NCBI GenBank assembly: GCA_009845905.1
Contig: VXYS01000010.1
Coordinates: 20,658-84,657, forward strand
Direction: 5' to 3'
DNA length: 64,000 nucleotides
DNA from: Gammaproteobacteria bacterium
GTDB lineage: Bacteria; Pseudomonadota; Gammaproteobacteria; Steroidobacterales; Foliamicaceae
The position numbers were made by a program, and so were the translations under genes. The notes beneath the pieces are model-generated. The model was not told where the DNA came from. It was given only the letters and a program-made list of their open reading frames with translations, and ran no database searches. Below, one piece after another: positions 33,995 to 43,305 of this stretch. Within the stretch, counting starts at the first letter, position 1, and every line of letters starts with the position of its first letter.

Positions 33995-36724
33995 ATGGGC
34001 GTTAAAACAACATCAGGCAATAGCGCGAAAGGCACCGGTCCCTGGGTGCTGCGCGGCAAGTTGAGACCGCCTCTGGGACATCATTCCCTGCTTGAGCGGT
34101 CCGACCTGGTCGCCTCGCTCGACGATCTTTTGAACTACCAGGCGTCCATCGTCATTGCTCCGGCCGGCTACGGCAAGACCACGCTCCTGACGCAGTGGCG
34201 CGAGCGGCTGTCAGCGGACGGATGCAGAGCCGGCTGGCTGACCCTCGACGGACAGGATGCGGACACCTACCGCTTTCTCTGCTATTCCATCTTCGCGCTC
34301 GCGGAAGCGGGCGTGGACCTGGGCCAGCTCGAGATGTTCGCGGAACAGGGGCTTACCGAACTGCCGCTGGAGTCGGCTCTGGTCCGTTTCCTGTCTTCGG
34401 TCGAGGCGGCCGGCAAACCCGTGGTTCTGATCCTCGACGATTACCACCGGCTGGAATCCGAATCGATCGACCAATTGTTGGACAAGCTGATCGACAATGC
34501 CCCCGGCAACCTCCATCTGATCATCAGCTCCCGTCACCGGCCCGCTTTCAATGTTGCGCAGCTCTGCCTTACCGGGCGGGGAATTGAAATCGGCGCCGAG
34601 ATGCTGCGTTTTTCCGATGCCGAAATGCAGCAGGCCCTGGGCAACATCCGCAACGAAGAAGTGCTGGGGACCATTCAGTCCACAACCGAGGGATGGCCGG
34701 TGGCCGTGCAGCTTGCCCGCCTGGCCTACGTGGGCGGCGGCTCGTTCGACATGCGCGCCATGACCGGAAGCGAGGGACACATCGCGCACTTCTTCTCCGA
34801 GCAGGTCGTGCGTGGCCTGGAGGAGAAACACCAGCAGTTGCTCACCCGCACGGCCATTCTGGACCAGTTCAACGTTGAGCTCGCCAACGCAGTGTATGGC
34901 GGCGCCGACGCCTCGAAGATACTCCACTCGCTGAGCGACCTCAGCGCCCTGATCGTGCGGCTCGACGAAGAGGGCGAATGGTATCGCTACCACCACCTGT
35001 TCGCGGAGTTTCTGACGGGTTTGCTGGGAGAGCGCGAAGCCGACCACGTGGAGGAACTGCATGCGCGGGCGTCGCTGTGGTTCGAGCACGATGGCGATAC
35101 GCAGCACGCCGTGCGGCATGCCGTCCTGGCCGGGGACATGCCGAGGGCGGCGCACCTTATCGAGTCGGCGGGCGGCTGGGAACTCATCCTGTTCGGCGGG
35201 ATCGGCTACCTGCGCAACCTCCTGAACCTCATTCCCGAGGACCAGGTCACGCTGTTCCCGCGGCTTGAAATCGCAAAATCCTATCTGCTGTTGAAGATGG
35301 GCAACGTGGCGTCGGCCCGGGGCCACTTCGACCGCGCCTGCGCACAGCGCGAACAAACCGATGGCGACCCGGAATGGGGCAAGTGGTTTGCGCGCGACGC
35401 GCTCAATATCGGCTCGCTGCTCTCCGCCTACGAGGACGATGAGACCGCCCTTAACGACGCGATCGGGCAGAAGCAGGTCGCGTTGCCCAATGGCGAACCC
35501 GACCGCGTGACCGACGGCGTGCTTGCCTGCCAGAGAGTGGTGACGCACATCTACTGCGGACGCTTCCGGACCGCCGAAACAACCCTGCGTGCCGCCATGC
35601 GCTACATGCGCCAAGCCAACTCAGTGCTCGGCCTCAATTACTGCTACGTGCATGCCGCGGTCAACAATTTTCACGTGGGCCGAATCAACCAGGCGCTCGC
35701 CGATGCCCGTGAAAGCAGTTCGATGGCGTCGGACAACTTCGGCAGCGACAGCGGGCTCAAGTCGCTGTCGGACGTGGCCCTGGGCGCGCTGCTTTTCTGG
35801 CGAAACGAACTCACCGAAGACGACTGGCGAAGGTTCGAGTTGGCTCTCGAACACACGGCGCGCTACGACGGGTGGTTCGAAATCTATGCGATGGGACTGG
35901 AAACCACGGTTGACCGCGCGCTCCTCCATGGGGACATCGAAGCGGCAAACGGCATCATTGAACGGACAAGGCGCCTGGCGCGGGAGCGGTCCATGGAGCG
36001 CCTCGACCGGCACGCGGATTCCATGGCATTGCACGTGGCGGTCGAAAAAGGCGACCGCCTGGCGGCCGGACTGATTGCCCGGAAGCTGCGCGACAGGCAT
36101 CCCCCGGGGTTGTGGCGGGAGAAACGTTTCTGGTGGCGCAACCATGTACACGCGATGCTGGCGCTTGCCAACCATTGCGGAGAAAAGGACCGCGCCGATG
36201 GCGAGGCCTACTTGCAGGACGCCGAAGAATGCTGCAGGAAACTGGGTGCGGGATTCCTGCTGCTGCGCGTGCGCGTCACCCGCGCGGCGCAGCTTCACCG
36301 GCTCGATCTGCGCCGGGAAGCCCTCGAGCAACTGGCGCGCGCCATACGAATGGCCAGGCCCGAGGGACTGACCGGTGCGGTCGCGAGACCCGGCCCGATG
36401 CTTGCGCTGCTGAGGCATGCCCAGAGCTATTGGCGCAGAAAACCCGGCGAAACGGCAACCCGGCGCTTCGTGGGCGAAGCCATCAACCTGATTCAGCAGT
36501 CGGCTGAAAAGCGCCCCGATGCATCCAACCGCGTCTCCCTGAGTCCGCGCGAAATGGAAGTGCTGTGGGAGCTCTCGCTGGGCCGCTCCAACAAGCAAAT
36601 CGCCCGAGCGCTCTACATGACCGAGCACACGGTCAAGTTCCACCTGAAGAACGTCTTCCGCAAACTCTCCGTCAACCGCCGCACCGAAGCCATGCGGGTC
36701 GCCCGCGAACACAACCTGATCTGA
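33995..36724 (+). CDS. MalT-like LuxR-family transcriptional regulator
   Basis: A 909-residue STAND-type regulator: ATP loop APAGYGKTT (55-63), a hydrophobic Walker B strand VVLILDDYH, a central region with helical TPR-like repeats, and a C-terminal LuxR-type helix-turn-helix (LSPREMEVLWELSLGRSNKQ ... TVKFHLKNVFRKL). This is the MalT architecture, where binding of inducer and ATP drives oligomerisation and activation. It is the last gene of the hyuA-hyuB-NCS1 set and convergent with the MFS gene, so it is the best candidate regulator of both hydantoin-related operons. ATG 33995 is preferred over TTG 33989. Confidence 0.85.
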   Translation: MGVKTTSGNSAKGTGPWVLRGKLRPPLGHHSLLERSDLVASLDDLLNYQASIVIAPAGYGKTTLLTQWRERLSADGCRAGWLTLDGQDADTYRFLCYSIFALAEAGVDLGQLEMFAEQGLTELPLESALVRFLSSVEAAGKPVVLILDDYHRLESESIDQLLDKLIDNAPGNLHLIISSRHRPAFNVAQLCLTGRGIEIGAEMLRFSDAEMQQALGNIRNEEVLGTIQSTTEGWPVAVQLARLAYVGGGSFDMRAMTGSEGHIAHFFSEQVVRGLEEKHQQLLTRTAILDQFNVELANAVYGGADASKILHSLSDLSALIVRLDEEGEWYRYHHLFAEFLTGLLGEREADHVEELHARASLWFEHDGDTQHAVRHAVLAGDMPRAAHLIESAGGWELILFGGIGYLRNLLNLIPEDQVTLFPRLEIAKSYLLLKMGNVASARGHFDRACAQREQTDGDPEWGKWFARDALNIGSLLSAYEDDETALNDAIGQKQVALPNGEPDRVTDGVLACQRVVTHIYCGRFRTAETTLRAAMRYMRQANSVLGLNYCYVHAAVNNFHVGRINQALADARESSSMASDNFGSDSGLKSLSDVALGALLFWRNELTEDDWRRFELALEHTARYDGWFEIYAMGLETTVDRALLHGDIEAANGIIERTRRLARERSMERLDRHADSMALHVAVEKGDRLAAGLIARKLRDRHPPGLWREKRFWWRNHVHAMLALANHCGEKDRADGEAYLQDAEECCRKLGAGFLLLRVRVTRAAQLHRLDLRREALEQLARAIRMARPEGLTGAVARPGPMLALLRHAQSYWRRKPGETATRRFVGEAINLIQQSAEKRPDASNRVSLSPREMEVLWELSLGRSNKQIARALYMTEHTVKFHLKNVFRKLSVNRRTEAMRVAREHNLI

Positions 36725-36732
36725 ATCGACAT

Positions 36733-38079
36733 TCATGTCTTCCAGCGCTCGGCGCGGCGAAGACTTTCGCGGAAGGGCCGGACACCTGCGCTGAGGATGC
36801 CGGCGGCCAATAAGCCGGCGACACACCCCACGATCGCCATCGAATACTTGAGGTCGCCGGGATTTCCGAAGCCCCGCTCCGTAATCCAGGCCACGGCGGT
36901 GGGACCCAGCCCGATACCGATCAGGTTGACCGGGAACAGGTACATCAGCGCGGAAACCTGTCCGCGCAACTCATTGGGCGTGATCTGCTGAATGGAGGCT
37001 ACCGCGACGCCCCAGGGCGCGGCCGAAAGAAACACCATCGGAATCATGACGAGCAAAGCGTTGGAAGGGGTTTTCGCCAGCGGAAAGAGCGTTGCAGGCA
37101 GGATCGCGAGGACAGCGCAGATCGCCGCGGTGCGAAAGGTGGCCGTGCGCTGCCCGCGCGCCTGCAGATAGTCCGCCAGCCACCCGCCGCAGTAGATTCC
37201 GCCGGCGCCGAATACGAGAAGAATGGAGCCGTAGGCGACACCCGCGTCGATCATTTCCCAGCCGTAAGTTCGTACAAGGAAGGTGGGCGTCCACAAGGCC
37301 ATCCCGTTGACCAGCACTCCCAGGCACCCGTAGCCGGCTGCGTGGCAAAGAAAAGTGCGCCGGTTGGTGTTCACGAAGGCTAGAAACTCCCGAAATGGCA
37401 CACCCTTTCCGCCTGGGCCGTCCTTGTACAGACGGTCGCGGCGCCAGGGTTCGCGAACAGTCATCAATAGCAGCAAGAGCAGTATCCCGGGGGCGGCAAC
37501 CAGAAAAAACGCCATTTGCCATGAATAGAACTTGCCGAGCAGTGGAATCTCGAAGTCCGGCATGCCCTGCACGACGCCAAGCACCCAGGCGCCCACCAGG
37601 TAGGAAACGCCGAACCCCATGTAGGTCCCCATCACGTAGGTGCTGATTCCGCGCGACAGCTTTTCGCGCGGAAAGTAGTCGGTGAGTATTGAATACGCGG
37701 CCGGATTCAGCGCCGCCTCGCCTACGCCGACACCCACGCGGGCCAGGAAGAACTGGACGAAGTTTCGGGCGACTCCGCACACCGCCGTCATCAGACTCCA
37801 GACCGCGATACCGATGGCGATAATGCCGACGCGATGACGCCTGTCGGCGATGCGTCCGATCGGAAAGCCCATCAGCGAATAAAACAGCGCAAACGCAAGC
37901 CCGTGCAGGAGGCTGATCTGTATGTCGCTGAACCCCATGTCACGCCGGATCGGTTCGACCAAAAGGGTAAGAATGGAACGGTCCACGTACGAGACCATGT
38001 AGGCCAGCATCAGCACACCGGTCACGTACCAGTAACGCGCCGGGCGGTAAACAGGCGGATGTCCGTCCGCGCCGGTCAC
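36733..38079 (-). CDS. MFS transporter (spinster-like)
   Basis: A 448-residue protein with twelve hydrophobic segments and the family A-motif GFPIGRIADRRHRVGIIAIG after helix two, plus YVDRSILTLLVEPIRRDMGFSD near the N-terminus, typical of the spinster/hexuronate-like subgroup. It is the final gene of the minus-strand set racemase - TonB receptor - hyuB, about 30 bases after hyuB. It may carry a ring-opened product or an alternative substrate. The stop is convergent, with only eight bases between it and the regulator stop. Confidence 0.85.
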   Translation of the reverse strand: MTGADGHPPVYRPARYWYVTGVLMLAYMVSYVDRSILTLLVEPIRRDMGFSDIQISLLHGLAFALFYSLMGFPIGRIADRRHRVGIIAIGIAVWSLMTAVCGVARNFVQFFLARVGVGVGEAALNPAAYSILTDYFPREKLSRGISTYVMGTYMGFGVSYLVGAWVLGVVQGMPDFEIPLLGKFYSWQMAFFLVAAPGILLLLLLMTVREPWRRDRLYKDGPGGKGVPFREFLAFVNTNRRTFLCHAAGYGCLGVLVNGMALWTPTFLVRTYGWEMIDAGVAYGSILLVFGAGGIYCGGWLADYLQARGQRTATFRTAAICAVLAILPATLFPLAKTPSNALLVMIPMVFLSAAPWGVAVASIQQITPNELRGQVSALMYLFPVNLIGIGLGPTAVAWITERGFGNPGDLKYSMAIVGCVAGLLAAGILSAGVRPFRESLRRAERWKT

Positions 38080-38109
38080 GGGCTGCTCATTTCAATATCG
38101 AAGAGGACT

Positions 38110-39792
38110 TCAAGGTTGCGCGGCAGCGGCGGCAACTTCGGGAGCCACTCGATAGGTCTCCACAGCCTCCCGCACGGACACATAACCGTTCCGCAAGTCC
38201 TGCAGGATGCGTTCTCTGCTGCGGCGAGAGGGGTCGCCGAACCCGCCGCCGTTGCCGGTAACGATCCGCACCACGTCACCCCTGGCCAGTTCCGCGTTGT
38301 TGAAGGCCGCGCGAGCTTCCGGTGCCTGGCCGCGCCGCTTGATCTCGATGCGGTTTCCGGTTCCATCCATACCGCCGGCGAGTCCCCATGCAGGGACCGC
38401 GCAACGCGTGTATCCGGCCGTGACCCAGCCTCTGCGTCCGACGATTTCGTACTGCAGCTCCACGCCCTTCCCGCCTCGAAACCGGCCGGCTCCCGCGGCT
38501 TCCGGATTCAGCGCGTAGCGGCGCACATGGATACCGTTGCGGGATTCGTTGACTTCCACCGGGCAGTTGAACGTATCGCCGTGGGAAATGGAAAACTGCG
38601 CGCTGTCGCCATCGCGGTCGTGACCTGCCCCCCAGCCGCCCAGCTGCGGTTCGACGAAAGTCAAGTCCGGACCGCCCGGCGTCTGCGAACGAATCACGGT
38701 TGCGCAAATCGAGGAAAAGTGGCCGGCGGGAAGCCGGTCCGGCATGTGTGGCGCGAGCGTCTTGAGGATCAGGTCCTTGGACCGCATCTTGTTTTCGTAA
38801 TAGAGCCCCACAGCCGCGGGACGAAGCGCATCGAATATCGAGCCGGGACGCGTCAGGACCTTCAGAGGACGGAAGCAACCGGCATTGGCCCAGGGCTCCG
38901 GCAGGGTGATCGACTTGAAGACCGCCCGGGCGCCGACCAGTGTGGCGTCGCGAGTGCCGTTGACGGGACCGTCGTCCTGGTCCGGATTGTCGCGCAGATC
39001 GATGGTCATCTCCCCGCGGCCTATTCGAATCAGCGCCCTGATCTCCCGGCCATCATCCAGCCGATCCGCGCCCCGGAACTCGCCTTCGGGAAGCGAAGCC
39101 AGGCCATAGCGGGCCATGGTCTCGCCGTAGTCCATGTAGCGCCGGATCGCATCAACCAGTGTGGTTCGACCGTACTTGCCGCACAGCTCCCGCAGCCTTC
39201 GCTCCCCCAGCCTGAGCGCCGCCACGCCTGCCCACAGGTCCCCCAGAGCCTGATCGGGCAAACGGCTGTTCGCGCGAATGATCTCGAATATCGCCTCGAC
39301 GGGACTGCCGGCCTCGAAGAGTTTGAGCGGCGGCAGGATCAGGCCTTCCTGGAACAGCTCCGTGGCCTCCGGCGACATGGAGCCCGGAGTCATGCCGCCG
39401 ATATCCACCCAATGGCCCTTGTTGGCGGTCCACGCGATCAGCCGGCCCTCAAAGAACACGGGCATGGCCAGCACCACGTCATTGGCGTGGCTGACGCCTC
39501 CCTCATAAGGATCGTTGGCGATGAAGATGTCGCCCGGCTGGATCGACGGCCGGGGATGCCTGGTCAGGACCGCGTGCACGGCCGGCGCCAGCATTCCCAC
39601 GAAGCCCGGAATGCCGGCGCCCACGCTCGCCAGGTTGCCTTCCGCGTCGGTAATGGCAACGCCGAAGTCCAGTACCTCGTAAATCACCGAACTCATGGCC
39701 GCCCGCGCCATGGCGGCGAACATTTCCTCAGAGGTCGCGGTCAGCGAGTCCTGAATGAGTTCCTGGGTGAACGAATCCATATCGCCGGCCAC
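38110..39792 (-). CDS. second hydantoinase/oxoprolinase subunit B, without adjacent A
   Basis: A 560-residue HyuB-family protein with intact blocks: LDFGVAITDAEGNLASVGAG, GDIFIANDPYEGGVSHANDV, NKGHWVDIGGMTPGS, and NGGGFGDPSRRSRE near the end. It is divergent in sequence from the hyuB at 30954. No hyuA gene is next to it; the nearest HyuA is the plus-strand one, so the two B subunits may compete for it, or the partner lies outside the window. It lies in the minus-strand set between a TonB receptor (32-base gap) and the MFS gene. Confidence 0.9.
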   Translation of the reverse strand: MAGDMDSFTQELIQDSLTATSEEMFAAMARAAMSSVIYEVLDFGVAITDAEGNLASVGAGIPGFVGMLAPAVHAVLTRHPRPSIQPGDIFIANDPYEGGVSHANDVVLAMPVFFEGRLIAWTANKGHWVDIGGMTPGSMSPEATELFQEGLILPPLKLFEAGSPVEAIFEIIRANSRLPDQALGDLWAGVAALRLGERRLRELCGKYGRTTLVDAIRRYMDYGETMARYGLASLPEGEFRGADRLDDGREIRALIRIGRGEMTIDLRDNPDQDDGPVNGTRDATLVGARAVFKSITLPEPWANAGCFRPLKVLTRPGSIFDALRPAAVGLYYENKMRSKDLILKTLAPHMPDRLPAGHFSSICATVIRSQTPGGPDLTFVEPQLGGWGAGHDRDGDSAQFSISHGDTFNCPVEVNESRNGIHVRRYALNPEAAGAGRFRGGKGVELQYEIVGRRGWVTAGYTRCAVPAWGLAGGMDGTGNRIEIKRRGQAPEARAAFNNAELARGDVVRIVTGNGGGFGDPSRRSRERILQDLRNGYVSVREAVETYRVAPEVAAAAAQP

Positions 39793-39824
39793 CCGAACGC
39801 TACCGTGTGGCCGGCTCAGGAACT

Positions 39825-42155
39825 TCAGAAGTTGTAGCGGAAATCGACTCTCCAGACCCGCGGCGCCGCCGGGTGCACGAACAGCGGAGTGACGACTTCG
39901 GAGTTGTACTCCTTGTCCGCCGCGTTGTTCACGTAAAGCGACGTTGCCCAGTTGTCGCCTTCCAGTCCCGCCCGCAGGTTCACCAGGCTCAGGGTGTCGC
40001 GGGGATGCGTGTTCTCAGGAGTCCAGAATTGCTCCCCGCGTCTTTCGTAGTCCGCCCGGGCAAAGAACGTCAACCCGGCGCCCAAATCGAATTCGATCCG
40101 GGCGCCGGCATTGAACGTATCCTTGGGGACGTAAGGAAGGTCGTTGCCCACCGTGCCGGGGCGCTCGGCGTATGCGGTGATTTCCGTATTGGTCTTGCCG
40201 TATGCGGCATAGAGATCCAGATTCTCCAGCGGGCGCCAGGCGGCTTCCAGCTCGAATCCGTCCAGGTCCGCTTCGTCGATGTCCTCGAAAACCTGCACGA
40301 ATGCGAGCCCGTCAAAGGGAAAATACTGCGTGTTGTCCACCGATGAAGAGAACCACGCGGCATTGAACCGGAAATTGCCATAGTCGCCTTTCACGCCGAC
40401 CTCGAAGGCCGAATTTTCCTCCTGCTCGATGAACTCGTTCGCCGTGGCGCTGATGATCCCGATTCCGGGATAGTTGAATTGCCCGGCGCGATAGCCGATG
40501 CCCCAGCTTCCGTAAAGGTTGATTTCGTCGGTGGCGGCATAAGCCAGCGTAACCTTGGGCTGGAACTTGCTGAATTCCGCCTCATTGGTTTCGCGCGAAG
40601 GACGGGTGTTGGCCAGCAACTCGCTGAACGTCGCGTAGGCGCCGCAGGTGACGTCGGGCATGTCGCCCGGAGCGCCCGAGCAGGCTGCCGCGCCGTAGGG
40701 CCGATTCACGCCGGACGCGTCGGCCCGGCTGTAGACCCGGCCCGCAGTGTTGTAGGGATTCACAAGCTGCTCGCGGTTTTCGCGGTCGTAACGACCGGCA
40801 ACGTTGACGGTGAACTGATCGGTCATCGCCCATTCCACGCTGCCGAACACGGCCTGGGCGTAACTGTCCTCGACAAACGAAAGGAAGGAGCCGGGGTCAA
40901 CGCCTGTCGGGTTGGTGCTGTCCTCGAATTCGGGCACGTCGATGGCGCGGATGTTCCCCTGGCCCTTGTCGATCCCGGAAACGGTGGAGCGCAACCGTTC
41001 CCAGGCAAGGTAATAGCCGCCGAACTGCCAGCTCAGCGGGCCGGCGGAATTCGAGGTGAAGCGGATTTCCTGGCTCCAGCCGTCCACGTCCACGAAGGAG
41101 TGCTGCGTGCCGTCGAAGTACGACAGATAGGGTGCACGATCCGCCACCGACGAAGTCTGCAACTCATCGTAGGTGGTAACGGACTTGATGTCCGCGAAGT
41201 CGAACGAGGCGTCGATCTTCACCGAGAAGGTCGAAGTGTCGCGGGTGCCGCGATCCGGATTGTTGGCCACGTAGGGCAACCCGGTCAGATTCGCGCCTTC
41301 GCTGACCACCTGGTCAACGGTCACGCCCAGTTCCTCGGCCGTGCCCAGGAAGACTCCGAAGATCTCGAACTGAGCGGCGCCCGGCCAATGAAAGCCGATG
41401 CCCTTGCCGGAGTGCTTCGACACCTGTCCCTTCAGGTCAACGGATATCGTGTCGCTCGGCGACCAGCTAAGCCGCGCGCGCAGCGTGCGGTCCTCGTAAG
41501 GGTCAACGTCCTCGTCCCGGGTCACGTTATGGAAATAACCGTCCCTGTTCACCACGCGACCCGACAAACGAAAGGCGGCGTTATCGCTGATCGGGCCGCT
41601 GTAGGAACCCTCCACGCCCATTTCGTCGGCCGTCCCGTAACTCAGCTTTACATGGCCTTCAGGCTCTTCGCTGGGCGCCTTGGTGGTAACGATGATCGCT
41701 CCGTTGGAGGCGTTGCGGCCATAAAGCGCGCCCTGCGGACCCTTGGCGACCTCGATCTGCTGGGTGTCGAACACCTGGCCGATGAATTGGCGCGCGTTGA
41801 CGATAAGGACATCGTCCACGACGACCGCCACGGGCAATTCGCCGTTGCGCACGCGGCTCAGGCCCCGCACCGTCAGGAATGAAGTTCCGATGGTCTGCGA
41901 TTCGGCAAGCGTCACGTTGGGAATGAACTGAATGTAGTCCGCCGTCTGGGTAACCCCCGCGTCCTCCAGTTGCGCCGCGGTCATGGCATTCACCGTGATC
42001 GGCGCGTCCTGAATGTTCTCCTCGACCTTGCGGGCGGTAACGACGATTTCCTCCAGCATGGCCTGGGCCGCGGCCTGTTGAGAAAGCGAGATCGCAAGCG
42101 CAAGGGTCACCCCCAACCCCAGCGCGCCTCGTAGAGAAAGTGCGAAGTTCTGCAT
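39825..42155 (-). CDS. TonB-dependent outer-membrane receptor
   Basis: A 776-residue receptor: signal peptide ending around QQAAAQA, TonB-box region MLEEIVVTARKVEENIQDAP, plug with TVRGLSRVRNGELPVAVVVD and the QIEVAKGPQGALYGRNASNG motif, and a barrel ending in RVWRVDFRYNF with the terminal aromatic. The start ATG 42155 is preceded by GGAGGAG on the minus strand. It is in the same minus-strand set as the racemase, the second hyuB and an MFS transporter, so it is the likely outer-membrane importer of the cyclic amide or its derivative. The upstream region has a GAGTAGTT element. Confidence 0.9.
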   Translation of the reverse strand: MQNFALSLRGALGLGVTLALAISLSQQAAAQAMLEEIVVTARKVEENIQDAPITVNAMTAAQLEDAGVTQTADYIQFIPNVTLAESQTIGTSFLTVRGLSRVRNGELPVAVVVDDVLIVNARQFIGQVFDTQQIEVAKGPQGALYGRNASNGAIIVTTKAPSEEPEGHVKLSYGTADEMGVEGSYSGPISDNAAFRLSGRVVNRDGYFHNVTRDEDVDPYEDRTLRARLSWSPSDTISVDLKGQVSKHSGKGIGFHWPGAAQFEIFGVFLGTAEELGVTVDQVVSEGANLTGLPYVANNPDRGTRDTSTFSVKIDASFDFADIKSVTTYDELQTSSVADRAPYLSYFDGTQHSFVDVDGWSQEIRFTSNSAGPLSWQFGGYYLAWERLRSTVSGIDKGQGNIRAIDVPEFEDSTNPTGVDPGSFLSFVEDSYAQAVFGSVEWAMTDQFTVNVAGRYDRENREQLVNPYNTAGRVYSRADASGVNRPYGAAACSGAPGDMPDVTCGAYATFSELLANTRPSRETNEAEFSKFQPKVTLAYAATDEINLYGSWGIGYRAGQFNYPGIGIISATANEFIEQEENSAFEVGVKGDYGNFRFNAAWFSSSVDNTQYFPFDGLAFVQVFEDIDEADLDGFELEAAWRPLENLDLYAAYGKTNTEITAYAERPGTVGNDLPYVPKDTFNAGARIEFDLGAGLTFFARADYERRGEQFWTPENTHPRDTLSLVNLRAGLEGDNWATSLYVNNAADKEYNSEVVTPLFVHPAAPRVWRVDFRYNF

Positions 42156-42285
42156 GATAGAGCTCCTCCGGCCGTCAGGTTCGGGACAACGAATCCCGTG
42201 GAAGCGCTCTGCTCGGCGACCCCTCTACGGACTCATTGCCACGTTGCTTTCACGCAAAACAGTAGCCGTCGAACCAGGGGCTGCC

Positions 42286-42306
42286 AACTACTCGGAAGTG
42301 TAGTCT
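42286..42306 (-). promoter_or_regulatory. GAGTAGTT element upstream of TonB receptor
   Basis: On the minus strand, ACTACACTTCC is followed by GAGTAGTT (42293-42286). The ends (ACTAC / GTAGT) are a short inverted repeat. It lies ~130 bases upstream of the receptor start and recurs, in the equivalent orientation to its gene, before the second NCS1 permease. A regulator site is suspected, not proven. Confidence 0.35.
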
Positions 42307-42330
42307 TGGGGCCTCCCGCAGCGGGTCGGA

Positions 42331-43155
42331 TCAGTCTGCCGGCACCTTGATCAGGTTCCCGAATTCGTAGTCACCGCGAAAGATTTCGAACCGCTCAAGC
42401 TCGTCTTCCGGCGGCGGCTCCATGCCCCAGACACGGCTGTTTGTCCAGCCGATCCGCTTTTGCCAGGCGGCGCTTTCGGCGGCCTTCAGCGCTGCGATGG
42501 AGCAGTCGATGACCGGGACATTGGCGGAGAACCGTGCACGCAGGAACTCCTGCAGTTCCGCATAGAAACCCACCTCCAGCGTGCAACCCAGGATGATGGA
42601 CTCCGCCTTGCTCTCCTCAACCGCGCGCACCGCAGCGAGTTCGAGTTGCTTCCTGGTTTCCTTGAGATTCTTGTGAAACTCCTCAACGCGAAGCCCGACA
42701 GCCTCGAAGGACGCGAGCTTCTGTGCGTAGCCGTACTCATGCACGGTCTGCTTCATCTGATCTTCCCACTTGGTGCGCCCGATGATGATCGAGAAGTTGT
42801 TGGCGACATTCAAAGCCGCCGTGATCGACGCCTGGCAGGGCCCGACGATTGCCGTGTCACCGGAAATTTCCCGCGCGTCCAAGAGCGCGGGATCGTAGAA
42901 GCATCCGATGGCCATGGCATCGAACCCGCCCAGGGCCGCCTGCCTCGCCGCCCTGACCGTGTCCGCCACGATCAGCGACTCGTAGGCGCGATACTCCAGG
43001 TTGTTCATTTCCGGAGCGACTGAATTCGGGTTCAGCGACGCGATGTGCACCTCTGTGTCGGGACACTTGAATTTGCGCGCCATATCCGCGAAGACGTCAT
43101 CGTAGGCCGATGTCCCTACCGGATTGAGGTACATGACCTTGGTTCGGGCATTCAT
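42331..43155 (-). CDS. Asp/Glu/hydantoin racemase family protein
   Basis: Start is ATG 43155 with AGGAG upstream, giving 274 residues; the longer frame to 43338 overlaps the divergent gene. The two catalytic cysteines are present: C85 in DAMAIGCFYDPAL and C191 in SIILGCTLEVG, the pair that exchanges the alpha proton in Asp/Glu and hydantoin racemases. The pathway partner is the ATP-dependent hydantoinase nearby: racemisation would let both enantiomers be used. It is the first gene of the minus-strand set, divergent from the second NCS1 permease gene. True substrate unknown. Confidence 0.85.
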   Translation of the reverse strand: MNARTKVMYLNPVGTSAYDDVFADMARKFKCPDTEVHIASLNPNSVAPEMNNLEYRAYESLIVADTVRAARQAALGGFDAMAIGCFYDPALLDAREISGDTAIVGPCQASITAALNVANNFSIIIGRTKWEDQMKQTVHEYGYAQKLASFEAVGLRVEEFHKNLKETRKQLELAAVRAVEESKAESIILGCTLEVGFYAELQEFLRARFSANVPVIDCSIAALKAAESAAWQKRIGWTNSRVWGMEPPPEDELERFEIFRGDYEFGNLIKVPAD

Positions 43156-43220
43156 GGGCGCTCCTGAACTTCTCAGACCGATCCAAAAAATCCTACTGGG
43201 CGGCGGAAGTGAAGGAACCC

Positions 43221-43237
43221 ACTCGAAAGAGTAGTTT
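43221..43237 (+). promoter_or_regulatory. GAGTAGTT element upstream of second NCS1 permease
   Basis: CCACTCGAAA is followed by GAGTAGTT (43230-43237), matching the element before the TonB receptor, with two more bases between the CACT and GAGTAGTT parts. It lies ~70 bases before the permease start at 43306 in the same orientation. Confidence 0.35.
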
Positions 43238-43305
43238 GCGCAGCGTTTGCCGACCGCTAGGCTTTCCCGGCAATCGACAGACTGCGACCGGCCGAACCGC
43301 GGAAT

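Noticed and set aside
37834..39837. 667-codon plus-strand open frame opposite the second hyuB and MFS
   Set aside because: It covers two supported minus-strand genes and reads as composition-biased shadow.
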